From: Lachnospiraceae bacterium
Lineage (GTDB): Bacteria > Bacillota > Clostridia > Lachnospirales > Lachnospiraceae
DNA: 59,417 nt
Assembly: GCA_021203465.1 (NCBI GenBank)
Contig: JAJQBC010000062.1
Coordinates: 1-59,417, forward strand
Reading direction: 5' to 3'
Shown: in pieces, positions 25,849 through 33,696 of the stretch
Layout of the letters: each line of letters starts with the position of its first letter
Position numbering within the stretch: the stretch's first letter is position 1
The notes under the pieces: model-generated
Database searches by the model: none
Told to the model about the DNA's origin: nothing
Seen by the model: the letters and a program-made list of their open reading frames with translations, nothing else
Program-made: the position numbers and the translations under genes

Positions 25849-26616
25849 GTGGATGCATCTGAAATTCGTCACAGTCTGGATCTGCTGGTCAGACTGATCG
25901 ATACGACCACAGGTCTCGAGGTCGAGGAGCGGAACGTCCGGTTCTGGAGAGACGATCGGCCGGTGCGCCCCATTCCCAGGGGAAGCGGAAATTACGTATT
26001 CCTGAACTGCGGAAGGGAGGACGGCGATCTGAGGGTCAGCGTGTACGGCTATGAGCCGTGCAGGGTGGCGATCCGTTACGAGGAGCTGGACAGCCGGATG
26101 CCGACAAAGGAAGCGTTCCTGATACCGTCGGAGAACGTGTCGGGGGGAGAGCCGGTTATCAGCTTCTCAGGGAAACTTCCGGGTATCACGGAGATCCAGG
26201 CGGTAAGCACCGGCAGCGCCGGGTGCTGTATCAGCGGCTTTGACGAGCGCAAGCGGATCATGAAGCTCTTCAAAACCCACAGGATGGGCATGGACGACAT
26301 TTTCTACGGTCTGGTTCATCCCCAGCGGCAGACCTACGAGCCTTTCGAGGTGGTGAAGGAGCTGCAGGACGGTTCGGTGAAAATCAGCCGGCCTCTGGAG
26401 GAACCATTCACGGTGAACGCGCCCGTCTCCCGGATCGTATTCGGGAGCGTGGATCCGGACGGCAGTTACCTTTTGCGTGTCCGGGACGACGCGGAGAGTC
26501 TCGTCTATCTGGTCCGCTATGTGGCGGAGGGCAAAGCAGCGTTCCGGACGGTGGATTTCCGCCGCGCCGGGGAAGTCAGACTGGAACAGGAGGACAGTGT
26601 ATGGGACAACTCGTAG
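25849..26616 (+). CDS. Uncharacterised eCIS-operon protein, beta-rich
   Basis: 255 residues from GTG 25849, with GGAGAAGG upstream and no in-frame ATG nearby. I do not recognise a family with certainty. The N-terminal half (LDLLVRLIDTTTGLEVEERN, VRPIPRGSGNYVFLNCGRED, DLRVSVYGYEPCRVAI) looks like an Ig- or carboxypeptidase-regulatory-like beta sandwich; the C-terminal half is a second beta domain (VNAPVSRIVFGSVDPDGSYL). Its end overlaps the PAAR-like gene by 16 bases, suggesting coupled expression, so it may help mount the tip or serve as a cap partner (inference). Confidence 0.7.
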   Translation: MDASEIRHSLDLLVRLIDTTTGLEVEERNVRFWRDDRPVRPIPRGSGNYVFLNCGREDGDLRVSVYGYEPCRVAIRYEELDSRMPTKEAFLIPSENVSGGEPVISFSGKLPGITEIQAVSTGSAGCCISGFDERKRIMKLFKTHRMGMDDIFYGLVHPQRQTYEPFEVVKELQDGSVKISRPLEEPFTVNAPVSRIVFGSVDPDGSYLLRVRDDAESLVYLVRYVAEGKAAFRTVDFRRAGEVRLEQEDSVWDNS

Positions 26617-26987
26617 TAACAGGCGGCAGCGCCACGTGTACCTTCGGCATGGCGCCGGGGACGATCAACGTGACCTCCCAGGCGATGTGTATGGCCGGAG
26701 GAATGCCGGCGGCGACGATTCAGGACTGCCAAATCGCGAACATCACTCCCTTTGGCATGTGTTCTTCTATGGCAAATCCAGCGGTGGCTTCGGCCACAGC
26801 GGCGGCCATGGGCGTGCTGACGCCGATGCCCTGCACACTGGTAGCCGCGGGAACCTGGATACCGACCAAACCGACAGTGCTGATTAACAGCAAGCCCTGT
26901 CTGACCAGTGACTGTAAGCTGATGTGCGCCTACGGCGGTTCCATCAGCATCGTATCGCCGGGACAGACGATGGTAACTGTCACATGA
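26601..26987 (+). CDS. PAAR-like spike tip protein (DUF4280)
   Basis: 128 residues, start MGQLVVTGGSATCTFGMAPG, with the DUF4280 pattern of small residues, repeated Cys (C at TCTFG, MCMAGG, QDCQI, MCSSM, PCTLV, PCLTSDCKLMC) and the ending GGSISIVSPGQTMV. DUF4280 proteins are the PAAR-like tips of injection systems, forming the sharp cone on the spike. Unlike Afp, where the tip gene sits among baseplate genes, it is here upstream of the sheath gene. It starts inside the previous gene (16-base overlap). Confidence 0.88.
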   Translation: MGQLVVTGGSATCTFGMAPGTINVTSQAMCMAGGMPAATIQDCQIANITPFGMCSSMANPAVASATAAAMGVLTPMPCTLVAAGTWIPTKPTVLINSKPCLTSDCKLMCAYGGSISIVSPGQTMVTVT

Positions 26988-27015
26988 TCAACAATACGAA
27001 AGGAGAACTACTATT

Positions 27016-28710
27016 ATGGCAGAATATTTTACACCAGGAGTCTATGTGGAAGAATATGACAATTCTCCGCGGAGCATCGAAGGTGTAGGGACCAGTACGG
27101 CCGGCTTTATCGGCTTTGCGGAGAAGGGACCGACGATCGGCGCGCCTTCCCTGGTCACCAACTTCAAGAGTTTTACCGCGCAGTTCGGCGGATTCTTAAG
27201 TGAATTCACCCACGGCGATTATCGTTATCTGGCGAACAGCGTCGAGCAGTTTTTCGTCAACGGCGGAACCAGATGCTATGTGTCCCGCGTGATTCCGGAC
27301 GGCGCGAAGGCGGCCTCGAAGGAGCAGGGCATTCTTCGCGTGGAGGCGGCGAATGAGGGAAAATGGGGTAACCGCATCCAGATTTCCTTCAACACCGTTG
27401 AGAAGAAGAAAATGCAGCTCATCGCGCAGTCCGGCACCGGCTATATCGCGAAGTCCGTGGACGGCTTCCGCGAGGGCGATCTGGTCGACGCGAACGGCGA
27501 GTACAACCGCATCGCGGCCATTTATGACAATACCGTAACCTTTGAGCAGCCCTTCACCGCGGAGGTGGTGGACACCAGCATCATCCCGCAGACCGTCCTC
27601 TACCTTGTGAGCGTGGACGTGAACGTCCGCTACAATGACGAGGTCGAGAGCTACGGCGAGCTGAGCTTCAACGTAAAGGCGTCGAACTACATCGGCTCCC
27701 GCCTGGCCCTGAGCGAGCTGGTAAAGGTCTCCATCGACCAGCCGGAGAAGATCGGCAATCCCATCGAGGCGATCTTCGGAGAGGGCAACACCAGCGGCAT
27801 GCTGAGTCTGGAGGGCGGCTCCGACGGCAGCATCGATTCGGTGACGGCGGCGACCTTCATCGGCGTGGACGGCGGCCCCGGCAAGCGCACGGGTATCCAG
27901 TCCTTCGTCGAGAACAGCACGGTCAGCATGCTGGCGATCCCAGGCGTGACGGACCCGGAGGTGATCGTCGCGCTCGTGGCGCACTGCGAGAACTTAAAGA
28001 GCCGCGTGGCGGTCTTTGATATGCCGAAGGACGCATATAAGACGAAGGATCTGATCGAGTACCGCGGCATCATCGATTCGACCTACGCCGCGATGTATCA
28101 TCCGTGGATTCAGGTCTTCGACCGCTCCTCGAACCGCAGCGATTTCATTCCGCCTTCGGGCGCGGTCATGGGCGTCTACTCCCGTACCGACATCAACCGC
28201 GGCGTGCACAAGGCTCCGGCGAACGAGATCGTCTTCTGCACCGGTTTGAAAGTGAATTACACCAAGGCGGAGCAGGATATTTTGAATCCGGAGGGCATCA
28301 ATCTGATCCGTGCGATTCCCGGACAGGGTATCCGCGTGTGGGGCGCGAGAACGGCCAGCAGCAATTCGGCCTTCAAGTACATCAACGTGCGGCGTCTGTT
28401 CATCTATGTGGAGGAGAGCATCAAGGCGAATACCAACTGGGTCGTCTTCGAGCCGAACGACGCGACGCTGTGGCAGAGAGTCAATATGACGATCTCGTCC
28501 TTCCTCGACAGTATGTGGAGACAGGGCATGTTGGCAGGCTCCACGCCGGCGGAGGGTTATTTCGTAGAGATCGGCTCGTCCACGATGAGCAAGGACGACA
28601 TCATGAACGGCAGGCTGATCTGCAACATCGGTATCGCGCCGTCCCGTCCGGCCGAGTTCGTGATCTTCCGCGTGACGCAGCATACGGCTGAGTCCGGCGG
28701 AGGAGAATGA
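27016..28710 (+). CDS. Contractile tail sheath protein
   Basis: 564 residues, start MAEYFTPGVYVEEYDNSPRS, the standard sheath opening, followed by IEGVGTSTAGFIGFAEKGP. The C-terminal sheath core is recognisable in YHPWIQVFDRSSNRSDFIPP, GAVMGVYSRTDINRGVHKAP and NVRRLFIYVEESIKANTNWV. It corresponds to Afp2-4/Pvc2-4 and to phage T4 gp18. Only one sheath gene is present, whereas Afp and PVC have three. It contracts to drive the tube; the ribosome site is AAAGGAG. The inner tube gene follows at 42 bases. Confidence 0.97.
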   Translation: MAEYFTPGVYVEEYDNSPRSIEGVGTSTAGFIGFAEKGPTIGAPSLVTNFKSFTAQFGGFLSEFTHGDYRYLANSVEQFFVNGGTRCYVSRVIPDGAKAASKEQGILRVEAANEGKWGNRIQISFNTVEKKKMQLIAQSGTGYIAKSVDGFREGDLVDANGEYNRIAAIYDNTVTFEQPFTAEVVDTSIIPQTVLYLVSVDVNVRYNDEVESYGELSFNVKASNYIGSRLALSELVKVSIDQPEKIGNPIEAIFGEGNTSGMLSLEGGSDGSIDSVTAATFIGVDGGPGKRTGIQSFVENSTVSMLAIPGVTDPEVIVALVAHCENLKSRVAVFDMPKDAYKTKDLIEYRGIIDSTYAAMYHPWIQVFDRSSNRSDFIPPSGAVMGVYSRTDINRGVHKAPANEIVFCTGLKVNYTKAEQDILNPEGINLIRAIPGQGIRVWGARTASSNSAFKYINVRRLFIYVEESIKANTNWVVFEPNDATLWQRVNMTISSFLDSMWRQGMLAGSTPAEGYFVEIGSSTMSKDDIMNGRLICNIGIAPSRPAEFVIFRVTQHTAESGGGE

Positions 28711-28752
28711 TAAAAGGCGGACGCGTCAGTGAACAGAAAGGAGATATAAAAG

Positions 28753-29247
28753 ATGGCGACATATGAAAATAGTAAAGGACTTTCCTATTCTTTGACAAAG
28801 ATGAATTTTCTGGTCACGGTGGACGGCGTGTCGGGAACGGCGGCCTTCAGCGAAGTGACCGGTATCGAGGCGAGCGTGGACGTGATTGAGTTCCGCCAGG
28901 GCAACGCGAACAGCCTGGCGCCGGTTAAGATCCCGGGCCTTGTGAAGCACGGCAATGTGACGCTGAAATTCGGCTACACCCTGGACAGCGCGTTCAAGAC
29001 CTGGGTACAGGAGTGCGTCAGCGAGGTCAGGGGCGAGATTCCGCGAAACAACGTGCAGATCGAGATGATCGATATCACCGGCGCGGCGCCGCAGACCATC
29101 GCGACGGCGGTCAGCGGCACCAGAGTCTGGATTCTGACAAACGCCTGGGTGACGAAGTACAACGCGCCCGACCTGGACGCGAAGACCAGCGACGTGGCGA
29201 TTGAGAGCGTCGAGATCGCGTACGAGGAGCTCGTAATACCCAACTAA
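28753..29247 (+). CDS. Inner tube protein 1 (T4 gp19-like)
   Basis: 164 residues. MATYENSKGLSYSLTKMNFL, then VTVDGVSGTAAFSEVTGIEA and KIPGLVKHGNVTLKFGY are typical of the gp19/Afp1 tube family, as is the ending VAIESVEIAYEELVI. It should form the hexameric ring stack inside the sheath. A second, longer tube paralogue is encoded at 30025. A strongly folding 199-base spacer follows, the largest gap within the particle genes. Confidence 0.95.
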   Translation: MATYENSKGLSYSLTKMNFLVTVDGVSGTAAFSEVTGIEASVDVIEFRQGNANSLAPVKIPGLVKHGNVTLKFGYTLDSAFKTWVQECVSEVRGEIPRNNVQIEMIDITGAAPQTIATAVSGTRVWILTNAWVTKYNAPDLDAKTSDVAIESVEIAYEELVIPN

Positions 29248-29446
29248 GCGATAACAGGTAACAATTTACAGTCCTGGGTAATGCATGGAATGCTGTGTCA
29301 GGCTTGCTTGTAAGCGGCAGTACATGCATTATCCGGAAGGGCTGTGAATAGCTGGCAGCTATCCCGACAGGGACGAGCCGCGGGCACAGCCCCGCTTCTG
29401 GTCCGTATCCGGATATTGATCAGCAAGGCGACAAAGGAGAGAAGTT
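29248..29446 (+). other. Highly structured spacer RNA candidate between tube 1 and the tail-assembly gene
   Basis: No coding frame. It folds into a 14-pair stem (29274-29287 with 29323-29336, core TAATGCATG/CATGCATTA) with an inner stem-loop, then an eight-pair stem GGGCTGTG/CACAGCCC (29339-29346, 29385-29392) enclosing two smaller hairpins (ATAGCTGGCAGCTAT at 29348-29362; CCC-GACA-GGG at 29363-29372), and a palindrome TATCCGGATA near 29406-29415. No T-run follows, so it is not a simple terminator. Confidence 0.6.
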
Positions 29447-29809
29447 ATGGAGACTGTATTTGATTTTACACTGCCGAAGGGCTACCTGGACGGCAGCGGA
29501 CAGCTGCACCGGAAGGGGAAGATGCGCCTGGCGACCGCCGCCGACGAGATCGGGGCGACGCGGGACCCGCGCGTGCTCAGCAATCCGTCCTATCTGACGA
29601 TCGTGATCCTCGGAAGGGTCGTGACGGAGCTGGAGGGCCTGGAGATGGTGAGCGCGAACGTGATCGAGAAGCTGTTCACCGCGGATCTGGCCTTCCTGCA
29701 GGATATGTACCAGCGGATCAACGACATCGAGCCGCCCACGATGGAGGCCGTGTGTCCGGACTGCGGAAAGATTTTCCGGGTCCCTTTAAATTTTACCGTG
29801 GAGGGATAA
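29447..29809 (+). CDS. eCIS tail-assembly protein (phage tail assembly chaperone-like)
   Basis: 120 residues, METVFDFTLPKGYLDGSGQL followed by H-R-K-G-K-M-R-L-A-T-A-A-D-E-I and a helical part ending in CPDCGKIFRV. This pattern (FTLP-x-G-Y-x-D, MRLAT-x-x-DE-I, terminal C-x-x-C) is shared by eCIS proteins annotated as phage tail assembly proteins, which sit between tube genes. An in-frame T_TTA_AAT heptamer lies six codons before the stop (29785-29791), where a -1 shift would read into the DUF6760 frame. The normal product ends at TAA 29807-29809. Confidence 0.85.
   Translation: METVFDFTLPKGYLDGSGQLHRKGKMRLATAADEIGATRDPRVLSNPSYLTIVILGRVVTELEGLEMVSANVIEKLFTADLAFLQDMYQRINDIEPPTMEAVCPDCGKIFRVPLNFTVEG
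29785..29791 (+). promoter_or_regulatory. Candidate -1 ribosomal frameshift site T_TTA_AAT
   Basis: TTTAAAT lies in the zero frame as T|TTA|AAT of the tail-assembly gene, satisfying X_XXY_YYZ. After slippage reading continues FYRGGIRLYPEEELYKE in the -1 frame, which stays open to 30009. The fusion would be about 187 residues. Confidence 0.5.
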
Positions 29810-29811
29810 GG

Positions 29812-30009
29812 CTGTACCCGGAAGAGGAACTGTATAAGGAGATGGCCTTCATTTCCTACTACTTCCACTGGGGCAGCTCGGACGTGATGGGACTCGACCA
29901 TGTGACCAGGCGAAAATGGTGCGGCGAGATCTCCCGCATCAACGAGAGCCTGAATCCCTCCAAAAAGAACAAGGAGAAGAGTATTCTCGACATGAAACCG
30001 ACGCGTTAG
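29812..30009 (+). CDS. DUF6760-like small eCIS protein (frame without a normal start codon)
   Basis: About 65 residues, YPEEELYKEMAFISYYFHWG and then D-H-V-T-R-R-K-W-C-G-E-I-S-R-I-N-E-S-L-N. This matches the small DUF6760 protein found after the tail-assembly gene in many eCIS loci (YHFHW and E-I-x-x-I-N hallmarks). No ATG, GTG or TTG lies at the expected place: the nearest are ATG 29752, deep inside the upstream gene, and an internal ATG that would cut the conserved start. Either CTG 29812 is used (GGAGGG six bases upstream) or the frame is reached by -1 frameshifting at 29785. The frame itself is open from 29752. Confidence 0.75.
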   Translation: MYPEEELYKEMAFISYYFHWGSSDVMGLDHVTRRKWCGEISRINESLNPSKKNKEKSILDMKPTR

Positions 30010-30024
30010 AAAGGCGGGAGCGAT

Positions 30025-30822
30025 ATGGCAGACTACGCGAGAAATCCGCTTGTAAATTTTAATTTTGTGCTCCGTGTGGAGGCTCTATACGATTTGCCTT
30101 GCAAATCGGTCAAGGCATTCAGCCGGGCGAACGAGTTTGAGTACGTGCAGGAGGGCGGCCTGAACGACTATGTACATATGCTGCGTAAGCCTATCTCGCA
30201 GCCCTTCACCTTCCAGGTAGAGCGCTACGTGGGCGTGCAGCTGCTGGACCCGCTGACGCTGGGCACGGAGCTGGTGCTGCCGGTCGTCCTGATGGTGAAC
30301 CGGATGTACGGGGACTCGCAGACGGTGCGCTATTATCTGTTCACCGGCTGCACCGTGATTGCCAAGGACTACGGGGAGCTGGACTCGGAGCGCAGCGGCC
30401 TTCTGACGGAGACGACGACGATCTCCTACCGGGAGCTGTTCTGCCTGGATTTCCCGACCGTAGGCGGCTCGGCCGGCACCTGGGAATTTGACGACACGAC
30501 GAAGGCGGGCAAGGGGAAGCAGTCCGCCAAACACGTCGCGGGCGAGGCAAGTAAGGCGGACTTTGAGGAGAATGCCGTACTGTGGAAATTTAAAGGGATG
30601 GAGAAAAAAGGAAACGGCGCACAGTCCGCCGCTCCGAATCCGAAGGGGGAGCTTAGCAAAGCGGAGATGGAGAAGCTCGGGAGAAAGTGGCCGCCGAAGA
30701 AGAGCGCGGCGGACATCGCCTCGTATCTGAGTTCCACAGCGAAGCCCTCTGGCCGCAAATGGCCGCCGACGAAGAGTGCAGTAGGGACGGACGCGTATCT
30801 GAAGTCTACAGCCCCGCAGTGA
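30025..30822 (+). CDS. Inner tube protein 2 with C-terminal repeat extension
   Basis: 265 residues. The first approximately 150 follow the gp19-like tube fold (NPLVNFNFVLRVEALYDLPC, ISQPFTFQVERYVGVQLLDP), like Afp5-type tubes. The remaining approximately 115 residues are an unusual Lys/Ala/Gly-rich extension that contains WEFDDTTKAG, LWKFKGMEKKG and two tandem copies starting GRKWPP (residues about 219-265). Such a tail would hang outside or inside the tube wall; in a tube-initiator ring it could bind the baseplate, sheath or cargo. It lies directly before the 943-residue protein. Confidence 0.88.
   Translation: MADYARNPLVNFNFVLRVEALYDLPCKSVKAFSRANEFEYVQEGGLNDYVHMLRKPISQPFTFQVERYVGVQLLDPLTLGTELVLPVVLMVNRMYGDSQTVRYYLFTGCTVIAKDYGELDSERSGLLTETTTISYRELFCLDFPTVGGSAGTWEFDDTTKAGKGKQSAKHVAGEASKADFEENAVLWKFKGMEKKGNGAQSAAPNPKGELSKAEMEKLGRKWPPKKSAADIASYLSSTAKPSGRKWPPTKSAVGTDAYLKSTAPQ
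30679..30819 (+). repeat. Tandem GRKWPP repeat at the end of tube protein 2
   Basis: Two units of 24 and 23 codons: GRKWPPKKSAADIASYLSST then A-K-P-S (30679-30750) and GRKWPPTKSAVGTDAYLKST then A-P-Q (30751-30819). About two thirds of the residues are identical. Confidence 0.8.
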
Positions 30823-30848
30823 GCCGATGACAGGAAAGGAGGAGAGCC

Positions 30849-33680
30849 ATGCTGACAATCAAAGCGCCGATCGAGCTGAAATGCGGCAGAATTACGGCCT
30901 CCTCCCAGGAAGCCTTCGGGGAGCGGATTCGGGGAAATTATGAGCTCCTTGCGGCTAGGATCGAGCGCGAGGACCTGCTCCATGTGGTCATGGCGCCGCC
31001 CGAGGTCTATATCGGCGGCGGAGAGATGACCAGTCTTGTGGAGGATACGCGCATCCAGAATGTCCGCGAGACGAAGCTCACGGTGATCAACAATCTGCTG
31101 AACCGCATCGCCGTGACAGAGGACGTGAAGCTCAGCTACCAGGACCGGGTGTACATTACGGACGTGCTGCAGCGGCTGGGCGTGACGGATGTCAGCGAGT
31201 TTATGCAGCAGGTATTTGAGCTGAAGCAGGAGAGCTGGAACACGGAGGAGCTGACGGAGCTCTACTGGAACCATATGGAGGAGCTGCAAAGCACGGTGGA
31301 GCAGTATGTTGGGCAGCCGGGCGTGAACCGGAGCGTAACGGAGTACGCGGGCCGCGAGAATACGCTTCATCTCCACGAGGAGATCCTCAGCCGCCTTAAG
31401 ACCGGCGCGGTCTACCAGATTTTAAGCAATTTTTACACCAGCCGGACGGGCGCGCAGTATGTCAGCGCGCAGGAACTGAACTTTGCGGAGCAGCAGCGGA
31501 CGGTATCGCGGATTCTGCTGAACCGGCTGGAGACGGAGGCGACGGGGACGCCGGTTCCCTTTGTGTACCGGCACGAGAATTACTACGAGGAAAACTACCA
31601 GGAAGGGGAGCAGGCGACCGAGGAGACGGTGAACGCGCAGCTCACCTCGGCGGTTCTCCTGAACCTGGCGGACAGTCTCATCGAGAACCTGTCCGTGCGC
31701 CGGGAGCAGGGAGCGGATATCTGGCTCGACCTTACGAACAGTCTTTATAAGACGGCGGAAAACACGCTGCAGCGCATGATTTACCGAGCCCAGACGGAGC
31801 GCGTCCATTTCCGCAAGCGGCGCGGCGCGGGAAGCGAGGTCCTGCGGACGCAGGAGCTTAAGATCACGGCGCTGCAGGAGCTGCTTGGTTTTGCGGAGCG
31901 CGCGGAGGAGATCCCGGGCGCGGGGGCAGCTCTCCCGCAGGAGGGGCAGGCGCTTCCGGAGGAAGGCATGCGGCCCGTCGACATCCGCCATGCAGAAGCA
32001 GCCGCGGAGGAGGGCGAAGACGGGATGTCCTCCGGTGTGCAGACCGAGCGGACGATCGAACAGATCATCAGCCGGACGGAGCGCCTGGAGCGCGAGGAGC
32101 GTTCGCGCGAGACGACGATCGAACGCCTGACGGAGCAGACCGAGGCAGGGACCGGGGCGCAGGCGGGAGCACAGAGCGAAGGCCGCGAAGCGGCGCCGGA
32201 GCGCCCGCGCCGCCGCGGAAGACGACGCTCTTCGGAGGCGCCGCCGCAGGAGAGCGGGGAAGCGCCTGCGCCGCTGGAACTAAAGCTTCTTTCGGAAAGC
32301 GGAGCGGATAACGGGAGCGAGGAGGAGAGCCCCTCCTCGAAAGCGGAGGAGAGCCGGGAGGAGGAGCCGCCGGGAGCGCGGATCACGGAGACCCTGAACC
32401 AGTATTTTTCCCTTCTCTATGCGCAGTCCGAACAGACGCAAGAGAGCCTTCCCCCGGCAGAGATCGCTTACCCGGACAGGGAGGAGGCGGCTGCAGAAGA
32501 GCCGCAGAGCCGCTTAAGGACGGAGCGCCTTCCGGAAGGCGGCGGCAGGAGCGGTGATAGGAGCGTCCTGGAGCGCTGGCAGACGCCGGAGGAGAAGACG
32601 TCCGCGGAGCAGGCAGCGCAGCCCGGACGGGTGATTCCGGGGCGGGAGATGCTCGTCTACCCCGAGGGAGAGACTTTTCCGGAGAGCGAGGCGGAGCGGG
32701 AACTCATCCGGGAACGCCTTCTGAAAGCGGCGGAGGAGGGGGACGTCTACCATCAGATCTATCAGGAGGCGGCGGAGCTCACGCATCCGCCCGCTGCGGG
32801 GACGGCGGCGGAGGAAGAGCCAGGGATGCCGCCGGAGTCTGAGGAGGAGCGCCTGGAGCGCGATCTTCTGGAGATCGACCGCAGGAATGTGGAGAATTAC
32901 GAGCGCTACCAGCAGCTTTTGAAGAGTATCCAGGAGCAGAAAGCAGAGAAAAAGCCCGAAGAGCGTCCTTCCCCGCAGAGAATGCGGCAGGAGAGCTTAC
33001 GCGCGCTGGAACATCCGCAGGAGGCGCTCGAGGAGCATCAGAAACGGGTGCAGGAGAGCGAGGAGGCCGTCTCGCGGGCCGATCAGGTCTTTCTTGATAT
33101 GCTGCCGGAAGAGACAAGGCAGCTCTACCGGAGGCTCGAGGAGATGCAGCAGTCCCGCAGAAGCGCCGGGCAGCGGGGCGAGATGGAGCAGAGCCGGGAC
33201 GTCAGTCGGCTTACCCGCGACATTCAGCTCATCGAGCGGGAGAGCGAGACGGCGACGCGGGAGCGCCAGGAGAGTTTGCGCGAGGTCAGCGAGACTTCGA
33301 GGACGCTGCTCGAGCAGAGCCGGGAGTACACAGGAGAGGTAGCCCGTGCGGGAAGCCGCACGGAAGAGAGCCATCAGGAGCTCTCCTTAGTCCACAAATC
33401 GACTGAGAACACGCTGGATGAGGAGACGCTGCAAGAGATTTTGGCGCAGGAGAGGACCCGGAACCGCCGTACGGAGGTCGTAAGGCAGACCGAGGAAGAC
33501 CACCGGGTGGAGAACACGCAGGTCGTGAACCGCTCCGGGCAGAGCAGCGTGACACGGCAGCAGGATTTGGAGGAGCTGATTGAGCGGGGACTCCAAAGAC
33601 AGATGAGCCAGCTCTCCGACCAGGTCTACACGAAGCTGGAGCGCCGTCTGGAGAATGAGAAGAAACGGCGCGGTTATTGA
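30849..33680 (+). CDS. Large Glu/Arg-rich helical protein, candidate tape measure or scaffold
   Basis: 943 residues, unknown family. The N-terminal approximately 340 residues look folded and helical (LTIKAPIELKCGRITASSQE, VYIGGGEMTSLVED, LQRLGVTDVSEFMQQVFEL); residues about 350-680 are low-complexity, rich in E, R, P, G and S, probably disordered; the last approximately 260 residues form charged coiled coils (QERQESLREVSETSRTLLEQ, RQQDLEELIERGLQRQMSQL). No signal peptide or membrane helix. It sits between tube 2 and the CIS_tube genes, and no other gene in the operon looks like an Afp14-type length-determining protein, so a tape measure is the first guess; a cargo scaffold or sheath-platform protein are alternatives. 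Confidence 0.7.
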   Translation: MLTIKAPIELKCGRITASSQEAFGERIRGNYELLAARIEREDLLHVVMAPPEVYIGGGEMTSLVEDTRIQNVRETKLTVINNLLNRIAVTEDVKLSYQDRVYITDVLQRLGVTDVSEFMQQVFELKQESWNTEELTELYWNHMEELQSTVEQYVGQPGVNRSVTEYAGRENTLHLHEEILSRLKTGAVYQILSNFYTSRTGAQYVSAQELNFAEQQRTVSRILLNRLETEATGTPVPFVYRHENYYEENYQEGEQATEETVNAQLTSAVLLNLADSLIENLSVRREQGADIWLDLTNSLYKTAENTLQRMIYRAQTERVHFRKRRGAGSEVLRTQELKITALQELLGFAERAEEIPGAGAALPQEGQALPEEGMRPVDIRHAEAAAEEGEDGMSSGVQTERTIEQIISRTERLEREERSRETTIERLTEQTEAGTGAQAGAQSEGREAAPERPRRRGRRRSSEAPPQESGEAPAPLELKLLSESGADNGSEEESPSSKAEESREEEPPGARITETLNQYFSLLYAQSEQTQESLPPAEIAYPDREEAAAEEPQSRLRTERLPEGGGRSGDRSVLERWQTPEEKTSAEQAAQPGRVIPGREMLVYPEGETFPESEAERELIRERLLKAAEEGDVYHQIYQEAAELTHPPAAGTAAEEEPGMPPESEEERLERDLLEIDRRNVENYERYQQLLKSIQEQKAEKKPEERPSPQRMRQESLRALEHPQEALEEHQKRVQESEEAVSRADQVFLDMLPEETRQLYRRLEEMQQSRRSAGQRGEMEQSRDVSRLTRDIQLIERESETATRERQESLREVSETSRTLLEQSREYTGEVARAGSRTEESHQELSLVHKSTENTLDEETLQEILAQERTRNRRTEVVRQTEEDHRVENTQVVNRSGQSSVTRQQDLEELIERGLQRQMSQLSDQVYTKLERRLENEKKRRGY

Positions 33681-33696
33681 TTAAAGGAGGTGCCGG

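Noticed and set aside
29274..29415. Rho-independent terminator after the first tube gene
   Set aside because: The stems are strong but none is followed by a run of T, and the downstream particle genes need to be transcribed.
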